Source: Azolla caroliniana (taxonomy: Eukaryota; Polypodiophyta). From it: a DNA stretch of 64,000 nucleotides. The position numbers were made by a program, and so were the translations under genes. Shown in pieces: positions 30,357-41,033 of the stretch. The notes under the pieces were generated by a model. It was not told where the DNA came from, did no database searches, and was given only the letters and a program-made list of their open reading frames with translations. The stretch covers positions 9,610,001-9,674,000 of the forward strand of contig JBHGNT010000018.1 of NCBI GenBank assembly GCA_043228905.1. Reading direction: 5' to 3'. Position 1 is the first letter of the stretch, and each line of letters opens with the position of its first letter.

Positions 30357-31737
30357 CCGTATTCCAACACCTTCATCTTCCCTTTTTCTTTGCGCGTGAG
30401 CCATCTCCTCGGCTTCCTGCGCGAGGAATGTACGACCGAGTCTCCACTACTCGCCGAGTCTTCATTGGACTGGTCGAAACGACTCAATCGTCCATTCGGT
30501 CCACTTAACCGAATCGAAATCGGACTCTCTTCGGGGGTCCCAATTTCAGGCTTAGCCAAAGGCACCTCGGTCTCAATGTCCTCATCGTCAGAACTCGGAT
30601 TGGAGGTGAGGTCCGGTGTCGGAGGCAAGTACCAGGACACGGACTCTTCAAACACAATGTTGCGGCTCACGCACGCTGGTTTGGTCCGCGGGTTATAACA
30701 CTTATACCCTTCTGCTAATCCAAATAACCGACCAAGATACACTTCTCGGCTTTTGCGTCCAACTTCCTCCTTTTCTCCTTCGGCACATTCACATACGCAA
30801 TGCTACCGAAAACTCGTTAGTGTCGCAAGTTCAGCTTCATTCCGAAATATAGCTCGTGCGCCGACACTTTGTCTCCGATCCGGTTCTGGATGTATACCGC
30901 GGTCCTTACCGCCTCAGCCTAGTAGAACTTGGGCAAGCTCTTCTCCTCCAGCATTGCTCGTGCCGTTTCCACCACCGACCGATTTTTCCTCTCGGCCACG
31001 CCATTTTGCTCTGGCATGTATCTACAACTGAATTCGCGCCGAATTCCCATCTGTTGTAAATAACCGTTGAATTGACTAGAAAAGTATTCTTTTCCGCCAT
31101 CTGATCGCAGGCACTTGATCTTTCTTCCTGTTTCCGTTTCCACGAACCCTTTGATGTCCCGGAAACAGTCGAAGACTTTGCTCTTCCTCTCAATGAGGAA
31201 GATCCACGTGTGCCGCGTGTAGTTGTCTGAAAGAGACGAAATATCGGATCCCGCCAAGACTAACGTTTTGTGCCGGCCCCCACACATCGGAGTGTATCAA
31301 GTCGAGCTTGTTCCGGCTCCGGTTACGCTCGTTGGGGAAGGGAAGTCGGTGTTGCTTCCCAAGCTGGCAGGCTTCACAAATTTGTGCCTTCCGGCCACTA
31401 TATTTGGGCAATCTGAACACAACTTGTTTCGATTGCAGGTCTTGAAGCCGCTGGTAGTTGACGTGGCCTATCCGCTTGTGGCATAAGTTGATGTCCGACT
31501 CGACTTTCTGTCCCTTCACGAACATTGCAGTGCCACCGTTAGTAGAGTCAAGGATGAACATCCTCCCATCTCTGCGCCCTTGTGCAATAATACGGACTTC
31601 TTCCTCAATGAAGCACCCGAGGTGTGTAAACCGAACCTGCATCCCCTGGTCAATGATCTGCCCGACCGACACCAGATTCTTCGTGATCGTCGGGACGTGT
31701 AACACGTTCATAAGTTTTCCTTTCTGCCCTACATGGC
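30357..31737 (-). pseudogene. copia integrase and pre-integrase region (middle coding third)
   Basis: Leftward pieces: GAG-pre-integrase zinc finger (INLCHKRIGHVNYQRLQ, then CEACQLGKQHRLPFP) at 31190-31737; integrase core (KCLRSDGGKEYFSSQF and NGVAERKNRSVVE with catalytic D and E) at 30919-31287; and the post-integrase hinge (SRNIVFEESVSWYLP) up to 30742. A frameshift near 31230 splits the core. The left end joins Ty3 LTR at 30356, and the right end meets the transposon target site TCAA at 31738. Confidence 0.82.
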
Positions 31738-31741
31738 TCAA

Positions 31742-31777
31742 AACACGTTCGCGTTCACAAGTGGAAGGATCGCGCAT
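31742..31777 (+). repeat. Left terminal inverted repeat
   Basis: Reads AACACGTT, C, GCGTTCACAAGTGGAAGGAT, C, GCGCAT. The two single Cs are the positions that read T in the right repeat, and both sit in CpG. A second partial GGAAGGAT follows at 31783-31790, a possible extra transposase site. Confidence 0.88.
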
Positions 31778-32262
31778 AAATGGAAGGATAAGGGAAATTT
31801 TGGTTGTTTTTAGGGCTTTTTCAATGATTTTACAAAACACATTGATACCAGTATCATACATGTTCAAACATACTATGAAAAAGGTTAAAAATCCATTATT
31901 TTCGTGATTTAGAAGTAACTAAAAAAAGACGAATTTCAAAAATATACATTCTCAATTTATATCACAAACTTTACAACCAATGTTATTTTATAAGAAACGA
32001 TTTTTTAGAAATCATAAGAATTCAAAACACATGCTTTTATATTACTCGATTTGTTACAAGCGGAATGTAGTTACACTTAATAGCCAAATATACATTCATG
32101 ATCACTCCTTTACGGAGAATCACTACTATAACTAATATACAATGACGATTCCTCCTCATCATCCTCGGATGTACCAATCAGTGCATTATCTTCGTCATAA
32201 ACCAAATGGTTTGACTCTAGATTATATGTAGCAGATCTCGTTTGCCTTTGACTCGAGCCACC
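31778..32262. other. Left subterminal non-coding region of the transposon
   Basis: AT-rich, no open frame and no structured RNA recognised. It is the likely 3' UTR and polyadenylation region of the leftward transposase gene. Confidence 0.5.
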
Positions 32263-34005
32263 TTATAGACCTAGTAATTTTTCTTTTATTATATCTATTG
32301 TTGACTTCCTTAATCGTCCGGCTTTTGTAAGTGTGAAGTCGTACACGATGATATCCACATCAGAGATATCAAGGGTCGAGGTGTTACGAATGTTTCGCTT
32401 CCTCTTCCTACCTTCCCTTCTTGTTGGGCATTCAATCATCTCCAATGTATACTTACCTGTAAAAGCATTTACACTTCTAGTTTTGTACCAATGAACATTT
32501 ATAGACTTGATCGTGTTTTCTATTTCATGCATTAGCACTTCTAGAATTTTACCAACCCAAAATTGGTGGCTATGTGAGTTCTCATCAGCCGGCGTTGCAA
32601 TCAACATCCCCGCGGTGAGCTCTTGCAAATTGCCTTGCGATCTAGCTTCGGCTGCTTTGGTCATCCTTGGTCCCACATAAATGTCTCTTTGTTGTGGATG
32701 GACTAAGCTGTCATTAATCGCATTTACTAGTTGCTCCGGAGTTCTATTTACGCGATCATGTTGCAATGACCATGTGAATGGCGTTTTCAAATTCCAATTA
32801 TCAACAGATACACAATTGTCTATAATTTCTTTCTGATCACTATAAAATACATCCCACCATGACATGTCTTGTTGTGCAGCATATTTCTTGGCGGCCTCAA
32901 TATGCTTTCTTTTTTCTTCTAAGGCTTGGAGCCATGACCGTTTTTGTTCTGATACCAAGTCGCTCTGCAACTATCCTTTCTTCTCAATTGGCATTTGCTT
33001 AGCTCCATGGACAATTGTACTCGGCATACAAAGTAATAACTGGGAACCACCTTCAGGTTCCAATGTTGTAGAAGATGAATATTGTTTAGCATACAAAAGT
33101 GTAGAACCACTTATTCCATTTTTCTTTATCCTAAAAATGTGATTGAAACTTATATTGTTTAACTGAGCAAGCACTTTAACATTCCCACCACCCCCATCTG
33201 ATATATATCTCTTAAAGTCATATACCTCCTTCAAGTGTAACACTTTTGGGCGTGGTGTATATGCATCACAAATGACATCAAATAGTTTAGGTAAAGTGAA
33301 AGCATCATGCCGAGACAACTGTCTGGACAATGTGCTAAACATCTGATCTATATGGTCATGTGTGTGGCCAACCAAAAGGAAATTGACTTTCACTTTCCTA
33401 AACAATTCTTGGTTGACCAACATACTTAGATAGCCAAATACAGTTGAATTTTTGTTCTCTCTAGCAGTATTGTCCAATTGAATGTATAGAACAGGGGGGG
33501 AAGGTTGGCCCCAAGACATCAAAACTCGGTGAATGATTGTAACTGTTAGGTTAGGGTCATTGTGAACATTGGGGTAATGAAGACGTGAGGTCGAACAGAC
33601 CTATTATAAGCCAAGCAACCCACCAAGTGCATTTGAACAAGGCACTCATCATTGACATCTTTGGGGAGCCTCCGCATATACGGCAAGCACGTCTTCTTCT
33701 AGTCCATGCCATCTATCATTAAGCACATGTATTGTTCGGGCCTCTTCAAACACTTCTCTCTATGATGCATCGCCTTCTTTCGTTCTAAGGATTGTGCCTC
33801 ATGATGCTCTTGTAGTAACTTCTTACTCATATCCTTTTCCATTGATGTCTTTGCACCTTTAGCCAAAATTTTAAGATTTGCACAAATGGAGCAATACCCC
33901 ATACGTACTTTACGAGGAATAATAACATTTGAAAACCGAGCTCTCCATAATCTTGTGAATTGGCTATAGGTGATAGACTTATTACGTGAGCCCAGCATAT
34001 CAGAT

Positions 34006-34355
34006 CGATAGACATCATAAACTTCCCGACGTGTATAATTATTAGAAAGGTGCATCCTACCTGTAGTGGGCATTACTTCACAATTTAACTGAAAGTAAGT
34101 TTTCATCCAACCAATAGCATGTCTTCCAATTGCACTTTTCATACTTGGAACCTCTTTACAATTGAGCATCTGATCCCCGCCGATAGACATCATAAACTTC
34201 CCGACGTGTATAATTATCAGAAAGGTGCATCCTACCTGTAGTGGGCATTACTTCACAATTTAACTGAAAGTAAGTTTTCATCCAACCAATAGCATGTCTT
34301 CCAATTGCACTTTTCATACTTGGAACCTCTTTACAATTGAGCATCTGATCCCCGC
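34006..34355 (+). repeat. 175-bp tandem duplication inside the transposase gene
   Basis: 34006-34180 and 34181-34355 are nearly identical (one visible difference, ATTATTAG versus ATTATCAG). 175 is not a multiple of three, so the duplication breaks the frame. The near identity makes it a late event. Confidence 0.85.
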
Positions 34356-34892
34356 TAAGTAGACGTTGTTGTACTCTATGTAGCCGCATGTTACTAACAC
34401 ATAACGCAATTTTGAATGCAACTCTACATATCTTTTGCGCATGGAAGATATAATACTCAAATGATACTTTGATCCCCGTACATTTGTCAGATACTAGTTG
34501 CATATGTGACCCGAGGTAAGTGTCTTGCTCATCACCGGTCATCGAAAAATAGTATCGCCTTAATTCTCGCAACTTTGATTTTCCGATCATAGACATACAA
34601 CCACGGGCACAACATATTTTTTTGACATCAAATCCAATCTGTTTATCTGATGTCACCAAGCTAAATCTAGCCAGATGAATTCTTCGTGGGATTCTTCTAA
34701 TATGCATAGGGCTCCCAGATTTCTCTTCCTACATAGAGGTTGGTGTAACCTTGTTACAATCTAATTCTCTGTTGTGACCATCGCCAATGTTATTCAATGT
34801 TTCCTTGGCACTACCTTCATTCTCCGTATCTTTATTAATATCGTATTCTTCAATAGAGAATTCTTCACATGTGTCATTATTTACATTCCCTG

Positions 34893-35061
34893 TAGATGAG
34901 CTCAGACAATATTCTTCGATAGAATATGGTGAGTTTGTCGACAGACAATATTCTTCAATCGAATATGGTGACTCTGTCGACAAACAATACTCTTCAGTAG
35001 AAAACGATGAGTCTGATGAAAAACAATATTCTTCAATCGAGAACGGTGAATCTTCACTCAT
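34893..35061 (-). repeat. Four 42-bp coding repeats at the transposase N-terminus
   Basis: Units encode S-P-Y-S-I-E-E-Y-C-L-S-T with small changes. A fifth degenerate FSIEEYD follows further on. They are acidic and cysteine-spaced. They could be an interaction module. No known domain is recognised. Confidence 0.75.
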
Positions 35062-35763
35062 GGCTTAAGGTCTAGATAGGGCTCTATAAGTTATGTGCTT
35101 AGGGTAAGGAAAAAAACTAATAAGCTCCTCTCTAAACATATACTCCTCTCTAAACATAAACTTCTCTCTAAACAAAAGCCAAATCAATAGAATGTCTATA
35201 TTATGTAATATTATATTAATACAATACATAAAAAATTTATTTTTAATAAAGTAATTGTATTTAAAATATCAATTATTATTTAAACTACATCTATATGAAG
35301 TTAAATCAAGTATAATATAAATCTAATCATTACCAAGCCATAAATATGTTGGCTTAATGTTAAAATCATTGGCTAATTAATGGCACCCATATTTGATATA
35401 GAACCTCTCACTCATTGGTTCTTTAATGCTCACCATTTTAAATATTAGACTTATCAATCATTGGTTAATTCATGCCCACATCTTTAATACACAACACTTG
35501 AGAGTCATAAAAATTGTTGCTTTTAGTAATCAATCATTGGTACATTAATGAACCTCTATCATTGTCTCCTTCATGACCTTTGAAGTCATTGCAGGTTGTT
35601 ATGACTATAAAAGATTGATCAATATGTTAGTTTGACTTTGTAATCATTAATGCAGTCATAAGTTACCCTAGTTAATGTGACTGTGGTTACCAAGTAACTA
35701 TCCTCAAACTTACCAACCTTGGTTAAGGTGAGTATGGTTACTTTAACTAATGTGGTCAATCCC
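35062..35763. promoter_or_regulatory. Divergent intergenic region with repeated ATTGG boxes
   Basis: No gene. Four spaced segments share ATCATTGGTTAATTAATG-like sequence, giving ATTGG (inverted CCAAT) at 35368, 35414, 35460 and 35536. Spacing is 46, 46 and 76 bp. They lie upstream of the rightward TATA box and downstream of nothing coding, so they may drive the methylase gene, the transposase gene or both. Confidence 0.45.
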
Positions 35764-35771
35764 TATAAATA
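35764..35771 (+). promoter_or_regulatory. TATA box of the ParB-methylase gene
   Basis: CTATAAATAGG is an excellent plant TATA box. Start of transcription is expected near 35795 (TCACTCACAAG). The next 125 bases contain no ATG and end in AG|GTAGGC, a donor-like site, consistent with a non-coding first exon. Confidence 0.6.
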
Positions 35772-35923
35772 GGAAGACCTCGTCATATTTCACTCACAAG
35801 AGCACCCAAGAGCGTACAGAGCGTACAAAGCACACAGAGCACGAAGCACAAAAGCGCGATCTCCGCCTCCACTGCCACACGATCAACCAAGTCTTCAAAG
35901 AGAATCGAGCGTGAGGACTCTAG

Positions 35924-36800
35924 GTAGGCCTCTGACACTGTGGACATTTTTGTAAATATGTTTTGGCGCTCAAGAACTCGATACGCCGTATCGAGTTCCT
36001 GTATACAATACAAACTTTATACAAGAACTCGATATGGCGTATCGAGTTCCTGTTTAAAACCTACACTTTAAACACGAACTCGATACGGCGTATCGAGTTC
36101 CTATTTAAAACCTACACTTTAAACACGAACTCGATACGCCGTATCGAGTTCCTGTGTTTCCTTTGCTTATTAAACAGGAACTCGATACGGCGTATCGAGT
36201 TCCCGTTTTAAACGGGACCTGGATACGGCGTATCAGGTTCGTGTTTAAAACCTAAACTTTAAACGGGAACTCGATACGCCGTATCGAGTTCCTGTTTAAA
36301 AAGCAAAGAAATCACAGGAACTCGATACGGCGTATCGAGTTCGTGTATAAAAGAAGGCTCTGAAAGAGAAAATTTGTGTTTTTGGGGCAACAATTAATTA
36401 TTGTGTGGAAAAGATATCAAATTGTCTATCAAAATCAGTCTTTTTTATGTTGACTTGCCTTACTTAAAATAGTAGAAAATAACCCACAAATTACCTTTAT
36501 GATAGCAAATTCTCCTCAATATAGGCCTGGAATTTATATAAGTCATACCTACACTTTAAAAGAATATATAACCCTGTTTACTTATTACGATATATATTTT
36601 CTAGTTTGAATAGCCCTGCCTAGACTAGAATTTTGAATATAGGACTACCATGTACTCTGAATGCATGATTGATATTTTCACTTCACCACTAATCGCCTGC
36701 TAGTGAGAATTGTTCTTCATCTTCATATTTATATTTTAATATACAACCTTAATCTACGTGACCACCTAACTTATGCTTTTGCATATACTTTCTTAAATAG
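35924..36800 (+). other. Predicted 5'-UTR intron containing the palindrome array
   Basis: Donor AG|GTAGGC at 35923/35924; acceptor CTTTCTTAAATAG at 36800. The ATG of the methylase follows at 36898. Outside the array (36343-36800) no gene or other repeat is seen. Splicing is inferred from sites only. Confidence 0.45.
35974..36342. repeat. Eight phased 25-bp palindromes
   Basis: Each is GAACTCGATACG, one central C or G, then the exact reverse complement of the arm. Starts: 35974, 36025, 36076, 36127, 36178, 36216, 36267, 36318. The period is 51 bp except one of 38. Copy 2 has GATATG (CpG to TpG). Copy 6 has compensated outer changes (ACCTG/CAGGT) that keep pairing. The 26-bp spacers are also imperfect palindromes (arms GTTTAAA/TTTAAAC), and spacers 4 and 7 are inverted copies of each other. 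The 13-bp spacer 5 (CCGTTTTAAACGG) explains the short interval. They look like binding sites for a dimeric protein, analogous to parS or iterons. Confidence 0.9.
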
Positions 36801-36897
36801 GTCGTTTGAGAACCTGTCGGACCGACCCGTTAAGAAAATAAAGCTTCACATACAGGGTTCTCCAATCGAAGCCTAGACCAAGGTAGCTCCTGAGACC

Positions 36898-39800
36898 ATG
36901 AAGAGAGGAAAAAAGCTTCTCTTCAACGAGGAGACAAAATCTCAGCCACACATTGACGTTAGCCAAAAGAAACTTGTCGCCGCTACTGGAGGTGAAGACC
37001 TTCCTGACCGTGATCTAACGAACAAGGAATGGTGTATGCAATATGTCGACTCAAAGAAAAAAGTCGTATTGTATACAACAAAGAAGAAGGGGGAGGGGCA
37101 ACTTGGAAAGGAAACCCCATTTATGTATGGCCGTATTCTACGATTTGACTACAAAGATGTAGATTCGGCCAACATACTGGTAATGATAGAGTGCTCCAAG
37201 GGGGTACGTAAAGTGTTCCTTTCAGAAGACCTTTTAGTAAAGGAATCTTGTGGGCCAGAAGCGTTCAAAAAAGATCTTGAAAGCTCACAAAACCTTATTG
37301 TTACCTTGAGGCCTTATATACAAGGCCATGTAACTCTAAGAGATGAAGTGCCCTCCCCATTGAAGGCCACAAAAAGGGTATCCAAAGTCCAGTCAAGACC
37401 ACCAAAGAAGAAGACAACCAAAATGTCAGACACCGATTCAACAAGTGAAAACGAAGAGGAGGACAATAAGGGGATGCCAGGAGCTGAGCTGGCATCAGGT
37501 GTTTTGTTATCCGAGCAGAATAAGATAAGGAGAGAGTTAATGCAACGTAAACTGGTCAGGAAAGGGCAAGTGTTTAATTTGCCTATAACACACATCCATC
37601 GGCCCCGTATTGATGAAAAAACAGGTCGACGATCACTTGAGATTAGAGAGCCACACCGCATGCATGTTCAAAATCTCAAGAAAAAAATGAAAATTAATCC
37701 TCATGCCACTGTGGTGCCTTTTATTGTTATGGTAGATCCTGAAGAATGTGAAACCATTGAAGATTTTGATATTAGAAAGCATGATCAATATAATTACTTT
37801 GTCATTGGTGGATCGCATTCAGCAGAGGCACGTCCGCAACTTGTGAGAGAACATCCAACGACTTTCTTCTTCAAGTATGCCGAGTGCAAAATTTATGTTG
37901 GGCTCACAACCGAAGAGGCTAAGCTGTTGGCATGGGACCATAATAATGATAATCACTATAAGCAGAAAATGTCATCCATTGAGCGTATACGGTTCTTCCA
38001 CCACGAGTATTTAGACATGAAACAAAAGTTTGGTGTGAAGTTACATCCAGGCCTATGACGTCAATGTCTGCATGAAGTCGGCATTGTTGTAGATGATAAT
38101 GTTAAGTCCGATGGTCATCGAAAATATGAGTCTTGGTTTCAATTGGCGTTTAGAGATGGAGAAGTATGGGACCTACAAGATCAAATCTTCTCAATGTGGG
38201 AGAATAAGGAGGTAAAGGGTCAACGACAAAAGAAATGTAAGGTTGACCCTCAACTAGAGTTAAAGTCACAAGCCACCAAGAAAATTGACTTGACAATTGA
38301 AGAAGCGGCAGACGACATGAAGTTGTCTCTGTGGAGATCGTGCAAGGTATTAAGGACGAGCAACTTCTTGTGTCTGTTTTGTCAAGGGTTGTGGCGAAAG
38401 ATTTAAGCCTTGAAGAAATGGTCACTGAGTTCAATAAGTCTTTCAAATACTGAAATTGTAGTCTATCTGGTGTAATTCAAAGTTCTAATCTTGATTTCTA
38501 ATTTTACAGTCATAAGGTGTACATGAAGATCCAAGAAGTTATGATGAAACAACTTGGATGTATAACTTGGGAACAAGTGACCGAGGATTATCCTCTAACG
38601 TCTTCATATAAGGCGTTATCAAAGTATTTTATTGCATTCAAGGATTGGGTTAGTATTGATGGTTTTTCATTACCCTTTCATCATATGTAGAGCTTGTATA
38701 ATAATACCTGATGTCCTATTGCTTCTATTAGAAACCATGTCGAGGCAAGAAACAAGGAGAAGTTAAGGATATACACGATTTCCCTACATCCTTCCTTGCA
38801 CATCTCGAGCGAGCCAGAAAAGAAAAGGATTGTTGCTTAGTCAAGGCGTATGAAATGGAGGAAGATGGCTCCTTTAAAAAATTTAGCCACAAAAAAGATA
38901 TTACGAGAGATCTTTACTACAATGTGGTTTGCGGTGATGTCGTCGACTTGATCCAAAAGGTGCCAAAGAAGGAATATACGCTAATGATTGCGGATATTCC
39001 TTACGGATTTCGAATGGCTAGGTCATCATACGACGATGAACCGTTTAGGTTTAAACAATTGGAGAAGATGGTCAAGGATTTCGCTGAGCTAACGGCTACA
39101 TCCTTGTGGCGAATAGTTGTCTTTCATAGTATGGACCAAGGGTACTCGGTAGCTCAAGCTTTGAGATCTCGTTGCCATGGCATCGAGAACCTTGCATGGT
39201 AAGGATTATTTATAGGTGTCTTTCACTATATTGCATTTCTTAAGGTTGTTCAATCTATTCTTAACTCGATGTATTCTTTTTTATAGGATCAAGACCAATG
39301 TAAATAGAGGGCCAACTTTTCGGTTCGTTGATGCCATTGAATACATCACGGTTGGCTACTTCGATGAAATTAAGAAACAGAGAATCAAGGAGCATTCTAA
39401 TGAAGTGGGAGGTTCAAATCTTTTGGTATATCCAGCAGTGACACAGAAATTGCGACATGTCACCACGACAGAACGGGGACTTGTCAACCCATATCAAAAA
39501 CCTCAATGACTTATGATGCGCTTGATCGAGATGTTTTCTATCGAAGGAGACTGGATATTAGATCTCTTTTCTGGCACAGGTATTCCTCGAACTAGGGTAA
39601 CGATCTTGAGATAACCAATCCTTTTTTTTTTTTTTTTGACAACTAAATCTTCTTGTTACTTACATCACAGTAATGACGTTTGCATGTGCATTGAAGCTCT
39701 TTAGAAATACAGTTGCATTGGAGAAGGACGAGGACCAGGTTATATTTATTAATATGCGGATTAAGGCTTTGTGGGAGTGCCCAGACCAGGATGAGGAGGT

Positions 39801-40023
39801 CGGTACAAAGAACCTCGCTAATACAGAAAGGTTTCAACCTGCTTCACGAGAGCCTATTCCTCCATTAGCCGGCGAACCGGGGGAGCTAATAGAGCTTGAT
39901 GATGAGCTTATAGAAGATATTTCGTTGGCTCGGCTAACAGGGGAAGCCAATGCATGTATAGCCGAAGAGAGTTCTACACAAGATGATGAAGAAAATAACA
40001 TTGATGAATTTATTGCTATGTAA
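36898..40023 (+). pseudogene. ParB-like domain fused to beta-class DNA amino-methyltransferase (broken, 5 exons)
   Basis: Exons by splice sites and frame: 36898-38437, 38510-38648, 38732-39198, 39287-39579, 39671-40023. The introns are short and all phases fit. Residues 1-205: basic and acidic linker. About 210-350: ParB/sulfiredoxin-like fold with FNLPITHIHRP and the VIGGSHSAEA box (residue 302 on), then LLAWDHNNDNHY. Exons 3-5 hold the methylase with motif IV ADIPYGF (38990) before motif I DLFSGT (39561), the permuted beta order. FxGT then CALKLFRN and E are as in N6A/N4C enzymes. The acidic tail ends IDEFIAM. Defects: in-frame TGA at 38056 and 39507 (both could be CGA to TGA) and a one-base frameshift near 38320. 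It would transfer methyl groups from AdoMet to A-N6 or C-N4 in DNA. Specificity unknown. Confidence 0.82.
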
Positions 40024-41033
40024 TAGACTCTATGAAGAAAATGACACTAACGATTTGTTAGGATTTCACATTATTATTACAAATTTTGGGTTTTACCTAG
40101 TGGATTCTATTCTTTATAATCTTCTATATGTTTCAATTTTATTTTTATATACTTGGTTAGTAGATTTATGACATTGGTTTCACCGCGTGCATAACTGACT
40201 ACCAAATTTATGGAGAAACATGAATTAGTTTAAATTGAGGCTGATTTTGGTCCAAGCTAACCTTAACAGAACATGGCCCTACAATTGTTGCCATGACTGT
40301 CCATGTTGTTATTATGGACCTTTGTCTTCTATTGTTAAAACTATTATGTTTCTATTCCATTGTTGCTTAGATTGTGTAGTGTGTTGATAATGGTTCCAGT
40401 TGCGTTATCGTTCGGAGTTTGATCCTGTGTGAATCACCTAAGCAATAGAGTAGATCAATTTTAAATACAGGTATGAAAGCCTAATAGGTTTGTTATTTCC
40501 ACGACATTATCCTAAAGTTCACTACCTTACATTGTCCACAATTATATACATATGGTTTGATCCCATATGAACAAACTGAGGAATAGATTAGATCAACTTT
40601 AAATACAAGTATTGAATACTTTAAGAAGTTAGTTATTCCAATCACTTATCTTAATGTGCACTATCCTACATTTTCCACAATTACATACATGCACGTATGG
40701 GTCAAAGTATAAATTATAACTCATTTTATTAGTATGGATACAAGTACACCTGATATTTTTGTAAAACTTACCTAATTAATATAAGTCTTTAAGTTAGTGT
40801 TTCCCTTGTCGCACAGTAGTGACATATTGAGCCATTGTTGAACTTTATTATGCCTACATTAACTTATCAACGTGTCTAAACTTGCATGATTTCTAATGAT
40901 CTCCACTCGTAGACCTATCATGTATTTTTATATTTGCAAATTCTCATCAAGTTGAGGAACATGTGATACTAGTGCATCCAATTTTTGTAGAGAGGGTGTA
41001 TTTGCTTCGTTTTAAGAAGATTCTACAAGTGGA
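40024..41033. other. Right subterminal non-coding region of the transposon
   Basis: AT-rich, with no gene seen on either strand. A loosely repeated passage occurs twice (TTTGATCC.TGTGAA..A.C, near 40417 and 40556, each followed by GATCAA.TTTAAATACA), with a period of about 140 bp. It probably includes the methylase 3' UTR. Confidence 0.5.

Larger units (their letters stand above)
32263..35061 (-). pseudogene. DUF7869-like DDE transposase (broken)
   Basis: ATG at 35061. Four 14-residue repeats (SPYSIEEYCLST-like) come first, then Asp/Glu-rich sequence. A Cys-containing region follows (KKICCARGCMS, then LRELRRYYFSM; KICRVAFKIALCVSN) and a YCSICANL knuckle. The RNase H-fold motifs are CLMIDGMD (near 33702-33719), YIQLDNTARENKN (near 33474) and LLVGHTHDHIDQMFS (near 33343-33370), the D-D-D/H/E pattern of DUF7869-type integrase-like proteins as I remember it. 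The C-terminal region is basic (EGRKRKRNIRN). Breaks: TAG at about 34726, a 175-bp frame-shifting duplication (34006-34355), TAG at 33699, a frameshift near 33555 and TAG at 32971. Its role would be cut-and-paste at the TIRs, in the nucleus. The family name is uncertain. The coding nature and single-gene reading are well supported because fragments abut in the same frame. Confidence 0.72.

Noticed and set aside
30750-31060. Plus-strand frames overlapping the copia integrase
   Set aside because: The opposite strand encodes recognisable integrase motifs.
35963-36211. Open frame translating the palindrome array into SIRRIEF-type repeats
   Set aside because: A by-product of a 51-bp period divisible by three. 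It is broken by the 38-bp interval and lies in a probable intron.
35974-36342. CRISPR-like spacing (25-bp repeats, 26-bp spacers)
   Set aside because: The spacers are similar to each other and palindromic, the context is a plant transposon, and no cas-like gene exists.
36898-40023. Bacterial contamination or a restriction-modification system
   Set aside because: Introns with consistent phase, plant retroelements on both sides, a target duplication and no restriction nuclease.
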